A stretch of DNA of 64,000 nucleotides, taken from NCBI GenBank assembly GCA_017503075.1, contig JAFVTU010000019.1, forward strand, positions 62,001 through 126,000, read 5' to 3'. This DNA comes from Paludibacteraceae bacterium. Lineage in GTDB: Bacteria; Bacteroidota; Bacteroidia; Bacteroidales; Paludibacteraceae. The notes below the pieces were generated by a model. That model ran no database searches and had not been told where the DNA came from. It saw nothing but the letters and a program-made list of their open reading frames with translations. The translations under genes were made by a program, and so were the position numbers. Of this stretch, positions 31,698 through 41,457 are shown piece after piece (the stretch's first letter is position 1; each line of letters starts with the position of its first letter).

Positions 31698-33020
31698 TTA
31701 TTTCTTGGTAGTTTTTTTAGCACAAGATTTCTTTGGAGCTTCTGCTTTGGCAGTTTTCTTTGCCTCTTTTAGTTGTTGCTCGAGCTTTTCAATCTCCTTC
31801 TCCTGGTTTTGAATGGTCTTGAGCAATTCATTCAGCTCCTCGTTCTCAATAGTAGTTGGGTATTGCTCGTCCACACGTTGGAGGAAGTCAGAAAGCACAT
31901 TCATATAATTGATGAATGCATCGTATGCCGACTCATAGTGGCTTGCGCCAGCATCGATGTGATTCATATAGTGCAAGTAGTTGACATCTTGCAATAGCAG
32001 CCAGTCGTGCTTCAATTGTTTGTCTTTGCACAAGTGCACACGCTCAGCCACAGCAAATAATTTTTGCGTGGCTTCATTTTGCAGGTCGTTACCGGTATAG
32101 ACACTCAAGTCTTTAGCCTCACCAGCCCATGTGATAGGATATGGAGCAACTATTACATCTTTAGCGGCTAACTTCTTTGCCGCCTCCGATGGAGTCATGA
32201 AGCCAATTCCATATTCCAATGCAAAGTAGGGCAATGCCTTGAGGAAATCAAAGATACCAGTCATCGCATGTTGGCGAATACCGAAAGTGTCAGCTCCCAC
32301 CCAAATGTTTACCACTTGCTCATCTTCAGGCAAAGCAGCTAGTTGTTGGGTATATTTCTCTGCGTCCATAGGATAGTTATGCCAATTAGGGTCAGCAAAA
32401 TGGAAGGCCAACTCATCGCTTAAGTTACCATTGCGGAGCAACATCTTCATCTTTGGTGCAGAAGCACTACTATACACATAGTTTGGACTCTTCCAGCTCA
32501 GCACATGCTTGGCACCTTCGGTCATCACGGTCTTGTAGCCTTGTTGGTACAAAGAAATCGCGATTTCATCGCTATAAATGAGCTCTGTGTTGCAGATGGT
32601 AGTGGATACCTGTCCAAAGAGTTCCTTCACCATTGCTTGTTGCAGTTGCAATTGTTCGGCTGCCTCGGTTTCGCTATAGACAGTCGCCAATGATTGGCTA
32701 TAAGGAGTAGCCACAAACTCCACACAACCAGTATCAGCTAACTCCTTGAGCAAGTCTATCATCTCTGGAGCAAACTGCTGGAACATCTCCAGCATCACAC
32801 CACTCACACTCAGTGCGCAACGGAAATTCTTCTTCGACAGACGAATCATCTCTTTTATCGTCTGACATAGTGGCATGTAAGAAGTGTTGACAAGCCAATT
32901 AACATGCTCTTCGCTTTGCATGTCATCATAGTAATAATGATCTTGACCAATCTCAAAAAAACGATAACGCTTCATTCTGTAAGGAGCGTGCATCTGAAAG
33001 CAAAAACAAATATTTTTCAT
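31698..33020 (-). CDS. GH57 family alpha-amylase-like enzyme
   Basis: A 440-residue glycoside hydrolase family 57 protein with the N-terminal ICFCFQMHAPYRMKRYRFF motif carrying the family His, a central ICNTELIYSDEIA with the likely nucleophile Glu, and VNIWVGADTFGIRQHAMTGIFDFL with the acid/base Asp. The C-terminus (about 395-440) is a Lys/Glu/Ala coiled tail ending in KKTTKK, not part of the catalytic fold. It is the last gene of the glycogen cluster, 37 bp after the GT4 gene. No signal peptide: cytosolic alpha-glucan processing is expected. Confidence 0.9.
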   Translation of the reverse strand: MKNICFCFQMHAPYRMKRYRFFEIGQDHYYYDDMQSEEHVNWLVNTSYMPLCQTIKEMIRLSKKNFRCALSVSGVMLEMFQQFAPEMIDLLKELADTGCVEFVATPYSQSLATVYSETEAAEQLQLQQAMVKELFGQVSTTICNTELIYSDEIAISLYQQGYKTVMTEGAKHVLSWKSPNYVYSSASAPKMKMLLRNGNLSDELAFHFADPNWHNYPMDAEKYTQQLAALPEDEQVVNIWVGADTFGIRQHAMTGIFDFLKALPYFALEYGIGFMTPSEAAKKLAAKDVIVAPYPITWAGEAKDLSVYTGNDLQNEATQKLFAVAERVHLCKDKQLKHDWLLLQDVNYLHYMNHIDAGASHYESAYDAFINYMNVLSDFLQRVDEQYPTTIENEELNELLKTIQNQEKEIEKLEQQLKEAKKTAKAEAPKKSCAKKTTKK

Positions 33021-33057
33021 GACTTATAGTATTTTCAAATTTATAATTCTTATTTCT

Positions 33058-34317
33058 TTATCCCCAACCTAACACCATATTGTAGATGCGACGCACTTTC
33101 AGTCCAGCGTCATACCACTTGATGTTGTTTACCTCGTCGCGACCTAACTCGCGCAGCGACTTATACATAGCAGGATACTTCACAATCGCATAGATGGCAT
33201 CTGCCATGGCGTCGATATCCCAATAATCGGTTTTGATTGCATGTGACAGAATCTCTGCGCAACCAGATTGGTGGGAAATGATGGATGGACAACCTACTTG
33301 CATCGCTTCCAATGGCGAAATACCAAATGGCTCACTTACACTAGGCATGATATATACATCGGAGTCTGCCAGCACCTCTTGTACTTGACGACCGCGCATG
33401 AATCCAGGGAAGTGGAACTTATCCGAGATGCCGCGCTGTGCTACTAGGTCAATCATCTTATTCATCATATCACCGCTACCTGCCATAACGAAGCGGACTC
33501 CGTCTGTCTTCGCCAATACTCGAGCTGCTGCCTCCACAAAATACTCGGGACCTTTCTGCATCGTGATACGACCTAGAAAAGTCACTAACTTGTCTTTGCG
33601 GTCATGTTTCACGAATTCATCGGGGTTAGCTAGTGGCTCTACTGCATTATGTACAGTGCTCACTTTGTCTGGATTTTGACCATATTTCTCAATCACCGTG
33701 CGACGAGTAAGTTCGCTTACGCACATGATATGATCTGCCTCGTCCATACCCCTGCGCTCAATGGCATATACCGTAGGGTTGACATTACCTCGACTACGAT
33801 CAAAGTCAGTAGCGTGTACGTGAATTACAAGAGGCTTGCCTGATATTTGCTTAGCAAACACACCAGCAGGGTAGGTAAGCCAGTCATGACTGTGGATTAT
33901 ATCAAACTGCAATGCGGAAGCCAGCACACTAGCTACCGCTTCGTAGTTGCCTATTTCTTCGAGCAGATTGTCAGGATAACGACCAGAAAAGCCTACACAA
34001 CCAAGATCATCTGTTCCGATGCGTGAATAATCATAGTGAATATTATTACGCAAGTGATAAAATTCTTCAGGCGACATTTTGCCTTCCATGCGTTGACGTA
34101 CATAATCGTAGCCATTTTCTTTCCACACGATAGGTACACTGTTTGCGCCAATGATACGCAAGAATGATTGATCTTCATCGCCCCATGGTTTGGGAATTAC
34201 AAAAGTGATTTCCATATCCTCTTGTTGCGCCATTCCGCGAGTCAATCCATAACTCGCTGTTCCCAATCCACCAAGAATATGAGGTGGGAATTCCCAACCG
34301 AACATCAATGCTTTCAT
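33058..34317 (-). CDS. GT4-type glycosyltransferase (glycogen synthase-like)
   Basis: A 419-residue GT-B glycosyltransferase. The start MKALMFGWEFPPHILGGLGTASYGLTRGMA has the nucleotide-sugar loop of starch/glycogen synthase-like enzymes, followed by FDIIHSHDWLTYPAGV, LVTFLGRITMQKGPEYFVEAA and SVSEPFGISPLEAMQVGCPSI with the E-x7-E motif. It overlaps the debranching gene by 4 bp and precedes GH57, a Bacteroidales arrangement associated with glycogen metabolism. Glycogen elongation from UDP- or ADP-glucose is the likely role; the donor is not decided by sequence. Confidence 0.88.
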   Translation of the reverse strand: MKALMFGWEFPPHILGGLGTASYGLTRGMAQQEDMEITFVIPKPWGDEDQSFLRIIGANSVPIVWKENGYDYVRQRMEGKMSPEEFYHLRNNIHYDYSRIGTDDLGCVGFSGRYPDNLLEEIGNYEAVASVLASALQFDIIHSHDWLTYPAGVFAKQISGKPLVIHVHATDFDRSRGNVNPTVYAIERRGMDEADHIMCVSELTRRTVIEKYGQNPDKVSTVHNAVEPLANPDEFVKHDRKDKLVTFLGRITMQKGPEYFVEAAARVLAKTDGVRFVMAGSGDMMNKMIDLVAQRGISDKFHFPGFMRGRQVQEVLADSDVYIMPSVSEPFGISPLEAMQVGCPSIISHQSGCAEILSHAIKTDYWDIDAMADAIYAIVKYPAMYKSLRELGRDEVNNIKWYDAGLKVRRIYNMVLGWG

Positions 34318-36254
34318 TTCGCTTCGTATTGTTTTAAGGTGTTACATACTTCAATTACAGATGCCACGCTAGGAGCATAACTCATACCACCATGTCCCTT
34401 GAATGGTGGGTTACCGTCGTACAATTCATTTAGTGTACCAATACACAATTCACTCATTTCCGCCTCATAACCAGTTAAAAGACGACGAATAAAACTCTCT
34501 CCCGAATGTTGATATACTTTCAAATATGCTATTGCATAGGCTGCTATTGTCCATGGCCATACAGGACCATTGTGAAAGTTTCTGTCACGCTCCAACTGAC
34601 CGCCAATATACTCTGGACGATAACTCCCGCTCTTTGGCGAGATAGTACGCAAACCCTTAGGCGTGTATAATTCCTTCGTACAGATATCTACCACTGCTTT
34701 GCATTGGCGTCGGTCTAATGGCGAATATGGCAACGATGCGGCGATAATCTGATTAGGACGCACCTCGTTGTTGTGATAGTCGCCATCAACATAGTCATCT
34801 AGATACATCCCATTCCAGAAAGTCTTGATAAAACTGTCCTTCGTAATCTCCGCTTGATATTCCATCAAATCCGCAATCTGTTCCTTGCCAAGTTGACGTT
34901 GAATGCCAGCCGTAAAGAGCCTTGCATTATACCATAGTGCATTAATCTCCACCACATACCCAGTGCGAGGGGTAATTGGACGACCATCCTCCACCGCATT
35001 CATCCATGTGGCAGGACACTCCTTACCGTTTACCCACAAGAGACCGTTGTTGTGCAAGAATAAGCGAGGATGTTGCTGCCTGCGAATAAATAACATGATA
35101 TCAATAATAAGCTGACCATACAATCGGGTCACCTCCTCAAGCGAAGTATAAGCGGCATATTCTTGTAACGCATGGATAAACCATAGCAATACATCTGGTT
35201 CATCCATTCCCACCAACTTACACGCTTTGCCTTCCATAAAGTTACGAACCTCTTCTACCGCTGTCTTATTCACAATTGCATCCCAATATTCTGGACGACC
35301 GATTCCCATTGTACATCCGGGCATAGCCAAGAACTCCTCACGAGCCGAAGCGCTGAACCAAGGGTAGCCAGCCAGCAGGTAGCACTTGTCGCCCTCTCGC
35401 TTGTAGAACTGCGAAGCAGCATTCTTCAGACTACCAAACATTGTATCACGAGCACTGCGACGCTTCAACTCCTTATCCCACAATGCTTTCAATGTCTTAG
35501 GATTTACTTCACTAATACCTGCTGCAAAAATCACGCTTTCACCTTTCTTCATTGGCATCTCAAACCATCCTGGCACTAACTGATCCTCCTTATAAGAAAA
35601 GCCCCGCTCCAACTCTTTCATATACTCAATCCCCTTGTACCATGAAGGCGCATGTGTATAATCTACTTTCTTCGAACATTGCATGTACAACTCAGGGAAC
35701 GACTCATACATTCTTGCTGCACGACCATTTGCCACTTCACGCATGTCTGAATTGGCAATGTTATTCTCGTGAGTCAATTCATTCGTATTGCGGTATGCTA
35801 AGAATGGCTTGAGTCGCAGTGTTGTGGGCGAATGTGCTTCTACAAGCGTATAGCGAATCAATACGCGCGGCTCAAAACTTACCAACATACGTTCCTTGGT
35901 CAGGATTACGCCGCCTACACGATAAGTCGTCTTGCTAATAATCTCACAATCAAACTCACGAATGTACTTATGCCCATTCGGCATATAGATATTCTCACCA
36001 TATTGATGAATACCTAAGTTAAACTCCGCTCCGTGTTGGATTACTGTCTCGTCCAAACTGCCTAATAGCACATAGTTCCCTGCTGGAAGAGGCGCACCCA
36101 AAGGCAACACCAACTGACCATGGTACTTGCGCGTATTGCAGTCTACCAGTGTAGTTGAGTTATAAGCTCCCGCACGGTTGGTGCGAATCATCTCCTTACT
36201 CAAACTACGCTCCAAATTGATTAATAATGTCTTGTCAAAATTCAAGTAACTCAT
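34314..36254 (-). CDS. Bacterial glycogen debranching enzyme (amylo-1,6-glucosidase)
   Basis: A 646-residue protein with an N-terminal GDE_N-type beta domain (NRAGAYNSTTLVDCNTRKYHGQLV) and a C-terminal (alpha/alpha)6 barrel (ALQEYAAYTSLEEVTRLYGQL, then SGSYRPEYIGGQLERDRNFHNGPVWPWTI near residue 560-590, which holds catalytic residues). It hydrolyses alpha-1,6 branches in the cytosol, as in GH133 enzymes. It is the first gene of the debranching/GT4/GH57 unit; manC lies 45 bp upstream on the same strand and may share the transcript. Confidence 0.9.
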   Translation of the reverse strand: MSYLNFDKTLLINLERSLSKEMIRTNRAGAYNSTTLVDCNTRKYHGQLVLPLGAPLPAGNYVLLGSLDETVIQHGAEFNLGIHQYGENIYMPNGHKYIREFDCEIISKTTYRVGGVILTKERMLVSFEPRVLIRYTLVEAHSPTTLRLKPFLAYRNTNELTHENNIANSDMREVANGRAARMYESFPELYMQCSKKVDYTHAPSWYKGIEYMKELERGFSYKEDQLVPGWFEMPMKKGESVIFAAGISEVNPKTLKALWDKELKRRSARDTMFGSLKNAASQFYKREGDKCYLLAGYPWFSASAREEFLAMPGCTMGIGRPEYWDAIVNKTAVEEVRNFMEGKACKLVGMDEPDVLLWFIHALQEYAAYTSLEEVTRLYGQLIIDIMLFIRRQQHPRLFLHNNGLLWVNGKECPATWMNAVEDGRPITPRTGYVVEINALWYNARLFTAGIQRQLGKEQIADLMEYQAEITKDSFIKTFWNGMYLDDYVDGDYHNNEVRPNQIIAASLPYSPLDRRQCKAVVDICTKELYTPKGLRTISPKSGSYRPEYIGGQLERDRNFHNGPVWPWTIAAYAIAYLKVYQHSGESFIRRLLTGYEAEMSELCIGTLNELYDGNPPFKGHGGMSYAPSVASVIEVCNTLKQYEAK

Positions 36255-36299
36255 ATATCCTTGCCTTTAAACTTTTAATTTACACCTTTCATTTGTCAC

Positions 36300-37397
36300 T
36301 TAGTTGTACTTCCCACCAAATTTCATTTCAGCATCAGCATAAAACTGACGAATTTGTTGTTCATCTCCACGCTTGCATATCAGCAATACACCATTCGCCT
36401 CTGCTACTACACAATCCTCCAAACCCTGTATCACAGCCAAGTGCCCACTAGGCAAAGTCACGATATTTCCGCGACTATCATAGAAGATTGCATCCGAATG
36501 TAGCACCACATTCGCCGATTCATCCTTCTCACTCAGTTCATACAACGATCCCCAAGTTCCCAAATCACTCCATCCAAAATCACTTGGCATCACATACACA
36601 TTCTGTGCTTTTTCCATCAAACCATAGTCTATTGAAATGCTTGGACAAGTCGGGAACATATCTTGAATAAACGCGTCTTCCTTATCCGTACCCATCATAT
36701 CTTCACCTAAAGCAAACTTCTGAGCCAATTCTGGCATATGCTCATGCAGGGCAGAAATTATCGCGCGCATATTCCATATAAAAATACCCGAATTCCACAG
36801 AAAATCGCCGCTTTCAACAAACTTTCTTGCCACATCCAAACTTGGCTTCTCTGTAAATGCTTTCACCTTACACAATGAATCCGTTGCACTACCACTATCC
36901 TCCACACTCATCTGTATATACCCATATCCAGTTTCTGGACGAGTTGGCATCATTCCCAGCGTCACCAACGCATCATTCTTCTCTATAAAATTAAAGCATC
37001 TCACAATAACATCTCTGAATTTATCCTCTTGCAATATCAAATGATCGCTCGCTGCCACCACTATATTCGCATGCCGACCTTTAGCCATCGCCTTTATTCT
37101 TGCCATTGCATATGCTATGCACGGAGCTGTATTTCTGCGAGCCGGCTCACACAACACTTGACTCGCTCGTAAATCAGGGATTTGCTCTAGTACTTGATCG
37201 CGATAAACAACATTAGTAACTATCAAGATGTTTTCAATCGGTACTATCGGACGGAACCTATCAATAGTCATCTGCAACAAACTACGCCCCGTACCGAAGA
37301 AATCCAAAAACTGCTTGGGTTTTTCATTGCGACTAAAAGGCCAAAAACGACTACCTACGCCACCAGCCATAATCACACAATAATTGTTTTCTTTCAT
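36300..37397 (-). CDS. manC: Mannose-1-phosphate guanylyltransferase
   Basis: A 365-residue nucleotidyltransferase. CVIMAGGVGSRFWPFSRNEKPKQFLDFFG is the activated-nucleotide loop; VVAASDHLI, the FTEKP sugar-binding motif and FLWNSGIFIW complete the fold. It makes GDP-mannose from mannose-1-phosphate and GTP for surface glycans. It lacks the extra isomerase domain of bifunctional ManC/AlgA. A promoter with TATCTTTGC reads out of about 37436-37444. Functionally it is separate from the glycogen genes downstream, though on the same strand. Confidence 0.92.
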   Translation of the reverse strand: MKENNYCVIMAGGVGSRFWPFSRNEKPKQFLDFFGTGRSLLQMTIDRFRPIVPIENILIVTNVVYRDQVLEQIPDLRASQVLCEPARRNTAPCIAYAMARIKAMAKGRHANIVVAASDHLILQEDKFRDVIVRCFNFIEKNDALVTLGMMPTRPETGYGYIQMSVEDSGSATDSLCKVKAFTEKPSLDVARKFVESGDFLWNSGIFIWNMRAIISALHEHMPELAQKFALGEDMMGTDKEDAFIQDMFPTCPSISIDYGLMEKAQNVYVMPSDFGWSDLGTWGSLYELSEKDESANVVLHSDAIFYDSRGNIVTLPSGHLAVIQGLEDCVVAEANGVLLICKRGDEQQIRQFYADAEMKFGGKYN

Positions 37398-37540
37398 GAT
37401 ATACTATTTATTCATTTTTTTACATTCAACAGCCTGCAAAGATACAACTTTTTTTTCAATCCACCAACTCTTTTGCCGTTTATTTTCCTCAACATGTTGT
37501 AAAACATTTTATTCGCCTATCACTACTCCCTTTTTCCACA

Positions 37541-37663
37541 CACCATCCTATACCAACCTATACAACACTACACCATCCTATACAACTCTCCACAATCCTA
37601 TATAATAATTAGTGATTAGTTAGTCATTAGTTAGTTATTAGTTAGTTATTAGTTAGTTATTAA
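37541..37663. repeat. Two adjacent word arrays upstream of gldD
   Basis: The gene-free 37398-37764 contains two arrays: CACCATCCTATAC-type words at 37541-37604, and an 11-bp array TAGTTATTAGT at about 37610-37663 (at least three exact units). The gldD promoter follows. No gene seen. Confidence 0.7.
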
Positions 37664-37715
37664 TATATCTTTAAGCAAGTTTTCAGCAATCATATCCCAC
37701 TTTTCAAATTTTCTC

Positions 37716-37746
37716 TTGCATAATTCACAAAAAAATCGTACCTTTG
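37716..37746 (+). promoter_or_regulatory. Promoter of gldD
   Basis: TTG at 37716-37718, a 20-bp spacer and TACCTTTG at 37739-37746. It fixes the gldD start at 37765, since the earlier in-frame start at 37744 overlaps the -7 box. Confidence 0.75.
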
Positions 37747-37764
37747 CGTGCCGAAATATTTGAT

Positions 37765-38334
37765 ATGAAAAAAACAGCCATCATACTACTCATGACATCA
37801 GTTCTATTTATGTCATGCCAACGCAGAGCCGTGCCAAAACCAATCGGTTACTTCCGCATTGCCATTCCTGACACAGCATACTCCATGACACAACTCACCA
37901 AATACCCATACTCTTTTCGTTTGTCCAACAATGCATACATTAAGGACACACTCGTTGACGGAGAGAAATTTTGGATTGACATCCAATACCCTACGCTCAA
38001 TGCCACCATCCACTGCAGCTACAAACCAATCCAAAACAACTTTCGTACACTTGCAAACGATGCGCATGAGTTTCTCTACAAGCATACGACGGTTGCATCC
38101 GCTATTCCAATACAAGAGTTCGCTAACCCCGACAAACATGTGTGGGGACTCTTTGTTCAATTGCATGGAAACACTGCCACACCTATGCAGTTCGTTCTAA
38201 CTGATTCCACCAAACATTTCTTCCGCGGATCCGTATATTGCAACTGCATCCCTAACCAAGACTCGCTTGCTCCAATTTACAATTACCTCAGCAAAGATGT
38301 ACGCGTGATTATGGAATCTATGACATGGCAGTAA
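37765..38334 (+). CDS. gldD: GldD-type lipoprotein
   Basis: A 189-residue lipoprotein (lipobox LFMSC) with the GldD opening PKPIGYFRIAIPDTAY. GldD is required for gliding and protein secretion in Flavobacterium, and orthologues occur widely in non-gliding Bacteroidales, where the role is less clear; a link to the type IX system or envelope folding is possible. Predicted periplasmic, anchored in a membrane. The gene starts a tight run with the PcrB-like synthase (2 bp later) and tadA. Confidence 0.85.
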   Translation: MKKTAIILLMTSVLFMSCQRRAVPKPIGYFRIAIPDTAYSMTQLTKYPYSFRLSNNAYIKDTLVDGEKFWIDIQYPTLNATIHCSYKPIQNNFRTLANDAHEFLYKHTTVASAIPIQEFANPDKHVWGLFVQLHGNTATPMQFVLTDSTKHFFRGSVYCNCIPNQDSLAPIYNYLSKDVRVIMESMTWQ

Positions 38335-38335
38335 C

Positions 38336-39073
38336 ATGAATATTCTATCACACATAATAACACACAAACAACAAGGCTCTCCCTTGCTAGCCGTTCTTAT
38401 CGACCCTAACAAGCAAGATGCATACACTTCTATATTACCATTTCTTCACGAGGTAAATCTAATTTTTGTAGGAGGCAGCACTGGCCAATCCATCGAACCA
38501 TGCATCGCGTCTATACGACAATACACCCAAGCACCTATCGTTCTTTTTCCCGGAAACATCGCACAATTCTCACCTAACGCAGATGCTTTACTTTTTCTAT
38601 CCCTACTCAATGCACATACCGCTGATATGCTCATCACTCCGCACATCCAAATAGCACAACAAGTTATTCAGTCTGGCATCGAATCCATCCCAATGGGATA
38701 TATACTTATAGATGGGGAACACAAAAGTTCCGTTGAAATCGTGTCAAATTGCACGCCCATACCTCAACACAACATCGAAAAAATCATCTCCACTGCACTT
38801 GCTGGACAACTACTTGGCAAACAACTCATCTACCTCGAGGCGGGAAGCGGAGCCCAAAAGCCAGTATCCACCGACATCATACATGCCGTACACCAACAAT
38901 TGCATGTACCGCTCATCGTAGGTGGCGGCATACGCACACCTCAAGCAATGATACAAGCATTCGATGCAGGAGCAGATATCGTAGTTATTGGCAATCATTT
39001 CGAACAATATCCTCAACAATTACCTCTATTCATCCATACACTATCTCATTATGAACACAACCGTGCAAGATGA
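38336..39073 (+). CDS. PcrB-like (geranylgeranyl/heptaprenyl) glyceryl phosphate synthase
   Basis: A 245-residue TIM-barrel protein. LLAVLIDPNK at the N-terminus, LIFVGGSTGQSIE, VLFPGN, PMGYILIDGEH, YLEAGSGAQKPV and VPLIVGGGIRTPQAMIQAFDAGADIVVIG are the GGGPS/PcrB signatures for glycerol-1-phosphate binding. The enzyme forms the ether bond between sn-glycerol-1-phosphate and a polyprenyl diphosphate. Together with the UbiA prenyltransferase at 25649-26629 it could make an archaeal-like diether precursor. No glycerol-1-phosphate dehydrogenase is in the window. Chain length is undetermined. TadA overlaps its end. Confidence 0.88.
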   Translation: MNILSHIITHKQQGSPLLAVLIDPNKQDAYTSILPFLHEVNLIFVGGSTGQSIEPCIASIRQYTQAPIVLFPGNIAQFSPNADALLFLSLLNAHTADMLITPHIQIAQQVIQSGIESIPMGYILIDGEHKSSVEIVSNCTPIPQHNIEKIISTALAGQLLGKQLIYLEAGSGAQKPVSTDIIHAVHQQLHVPLIVGGGIRTPQAMIQAFDAGADIVVIGNHFEQYPQQLPLFIHTLSHYEHNRAR

Positions 39074-39497
39074 TGAACGCTATATGCGTATGGCCCTAGC
39101 AGAAGCCAAATTAGCACTCGCACAAGGCGAAGTGCCTATAGGTTGTGTGATAGTAGCAAATGGACAAATCGTTGGACGAGGACACAACCTCACCGAAACA
39201 CTCGATGATGTCACCGCACATGCTGAAATGCAAGCTATCACTGCAGCAGCCAATACACTAGGAGGTAAGTACCTCTCACAATGTACTTTATATGTCACTG
39301 TTGAACCATGCATAATGTGCGCTGGAGCAATAGGCTGGGCACAAATCAAGAAAGTCGTCTTTGGCGCAAACGATGAAAAACGAGGATTTACCATTTACGC
39401 GCCTAAAGCATTGCACCCAAAATGCACGATTTTATCGGGCATTTTAGAAACAGAATGTCGCGAATTAATACAGTCATTTTTTGTCAATAAAAGATAA
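39051..39497 (+). CDS. tadA: tRNA-specific adenosine deaminase
   Basis: A 148-residue deaminase that makes inosine at the wobble position of tRNA-Arg(ACG). Zinc site: HAEMQAI and EPCIMCAGAI (C-x2-C); typical TadA flanks are GEVPIGCVIV and VVFGANDEKRG. The start MNTTVQDDERYMRMAL at 39051 overlaps the preceding gene by 23 bp; the upstream in-frame start at 38988 would add 21 residues not seen in the family. Normal length for TadA. Confidence 0.92.
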   Translation: MNTTVQDDERYMRMALAEAKLALAQGEVPIGCVIVANGQIVGRGHNLTETLDDVTAHAEMQAITAAANTLGGKYLSQCTLYVTVEPCIMCAGAIGWAQIKKVVFGANDEKRGFTIYAPKALHPKCTILSGILETECRELIQSFFVNKR

Positions 39498-39528
39498 ATC
39501 ATAATTCCTAATTCAATTTGCATAAATC

Positions 39529-41427
39529 ATGAAAGCTTCCATCCGAACGATTATTCAAATCTCTTCACTTGCCACATTAGCCGCATTGTGCATATACCTA
39601 TTCCCTCGTTACACCAATCCGTTTAAATACCATTTTGAGATTGGACAACCTTGGGGATATAGTTTGGTCACAGCAGAATACGATTTTCCTATTTACAAGC
39701 CAGAAGCACAATTGGAAAAGGAATACGCACAAGCCATGTTGGATTATACACCTTGCTATACCCTTGACACACAAGCAATGCAATCCGACTTATACATCGT
39801 TCCTATTCAAGAGATGGAACGCATACAACAAACAAATTGTACGCACATCTCTATCATCAGTAACCGTATATCCACCCTCATCGCTATTGATGAAATTTAT
39901 ACCCCAAAAACAGCATACCAACTCACAAAGAAAGAGTTAGTACCAAACCTATCCTACGATTCTATCACTTCGTTAAATATTAAAAATAATATTCTATCCA
40001 ATATTTCACTTACTCACGGAGTAGTACAAACTGGCGAAAAAATCATTGACACAGGCGAAATCGTAACCGAGGATAAGTACCAACAACTCATATCACTCCG
40101 CCGTGCTATGGGAGATAAGAGCATTTCCAAACGCCAAACACACTACTCAATGATTGGTAGTAGTCTTTGCATCGTTTTGCTATTAACGGTTTTCTTCCTC
40201 TATCTCAAAACATACCGACGCAAACTCCTAGATAAACTCCGACACGTATTTTTCTTCACCATATTGATGGGTATCATCATCGCTGTTGCTGCGTTCGTAC
40301 TGCGTTATGCTCCCACTGGATTTATATACATTGTTCCATTTACGTGGTGTCCCATTATTGCACGTGTTTTCTATGACTCTAGGACCGCCATTTTCGTGCA
40401 TCTGATTACCACTTTCATTGTATCACTTGCCGTACCTGCTCCATATCTCTTTATACTTATTCAATTTATTGTGGGCGTTATTGCCGTCATTAGTTTGCGC
40501 GATATGACACAACGAGCACAACTAGCACAAACTGCTGCTTTTATCCTCATTTCTTATAGTGTCCTTTATACAGCAATTACAATGCTAATGGCTGGCGATA
40601 TTAGCGACATCGACTACAGATATTATATTTATTTTGTCATCAATGCTATACTTGTTATTTGCTCTTATGGATTAATATTCCTCTTCGAACGTTGCTTCGG
40701 TCTAATCAGCAATATTACCCTAGTAGAGCTAACTAATGTTAATTCCAACCTCATGCTTGCCTTTGCAGAGAAAGCACCTGGAACCTTCCAACATTCACTT
40801 CAGGTTAGCAACCTTGCTACCGAAGCAGCCAAACGAATCGGAGCCAAAGTACTACTTGTACGAACTGGCGCATTGTACCACGATATAGGAAAAATGAGCC
40901 ATCCGAATCATTTCATCGAAAATCAAACAGATGTCAACCCGTTACAATCAATGACTACATCCGAAGCTGCAAAACAGATTATTAGCCACGTAGAAGAGGG
41001 AGAGCACATCGCACGAAAGCATCATCTTCCCGAAGTCATCGTGCACTTTATTCGTTCACACCATGGCACTTCCGTCACACGATACTTCTATAACACTGCA
41101 GTGAATGAAGCCATTGCAAACGGAAAAACCATAGCAGATGTACACAAAGAAGATTATACATATCCTGGACCGAAACCTTCTACCAAAGAAGCAGCTATCT
41201 TAATGATGGCGGATGCCATAGAAGCACGATCGCGCACGCTTAACGACCTCACAGAGCAATCAATCTCTGACATGGTTGACCAAATGATTGATACACAAGT
41301 CGCTGATGGACAATTTTCAGAAACCGTACTATCATTCAAAGATTTAGAGGATATTCGTGATGTCTTCAAGCAAAAACTCATCGAAATTAACCATCACCGC
41401 ATCTCATACCCAACAATCAGTCAATAA
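39529..41427 (+). CDS. 7TM-HD phosphohydrolase (PgpH/YqfF-like)
   Basis: A 632-residue membrane protein. One N-terminal helix (residues about 8-24), a periplasmic domain of about 170 residues, a block of seven helices (about 205-390), and a cytosolic HD domain (FQHSLQVSNLATEAAKRIG, LYHDIGKM, EEGEHIARKHHLPE, RSHHGT). PgpH-like proteins hydrolyse c-di-AMP; the HD metal ligands appear intact. The extracytoplasmic domain is shorter than in Firmicutes. Situated between tadA and dusB on one strand. c-di-AMP hydrolysis is inferred from family membership only. Confidence 0.87.
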   Translation: MKASIRTIIQISSLATLAALCIYLFPRYTNPFKYHFEIGQPWGYSLVTAEYDFPIYKPEAQLEKEYAQAMLDYTPCYTLDTQAMQSDLYIVPIQEMERIQQTNCTHISIISNRISTLIAIDEIYTPKTAYQLTKKELVPNLSYDSITSLNIKNNILSNISLTHGVVQTGEKIIDTGEIVTEDKYQQLISLRRAMGDKSISKRQTHYSMIGSSLCIVLLLTVFFLYLKTYRRKLLDKLRHVFFFTILMGIIIAVAAFVLRYAPTGFIYIVPFTWCPIIARVFYDSRTAIFVHLITTFIVSLAVPAPYLFILIQFIVGVIAVISLRDMTQRAQLAQTAAFILISYSVLYTAITMLMAGDISDIDYRYYIYFVINAILVICSYGLIFLFERCFGLISNITLVELTNVNSNLMLAFAEKAPGTFQHSLQVSNLATEAAKRIGAKVLLVRTGALYHDIGKMSHPNHFIENQTDVNPLQSMTTSEAAKQIISHVEEGEHIARKHHLPEVIVHFIRSHHGTSVTRYFYNTAVNEAIANGKTIADVHKEDYTYPGPKPSTKEAAILMMADAIEARSRTLNDLTEQSISDMVDQMIDTQVADGQFSETVLSFKDLEDIRDVFKQKLIEINHHRISYPTISQ

Positions 41428-41457
41428 CCTAATACAATTACTACCATACATTACATC

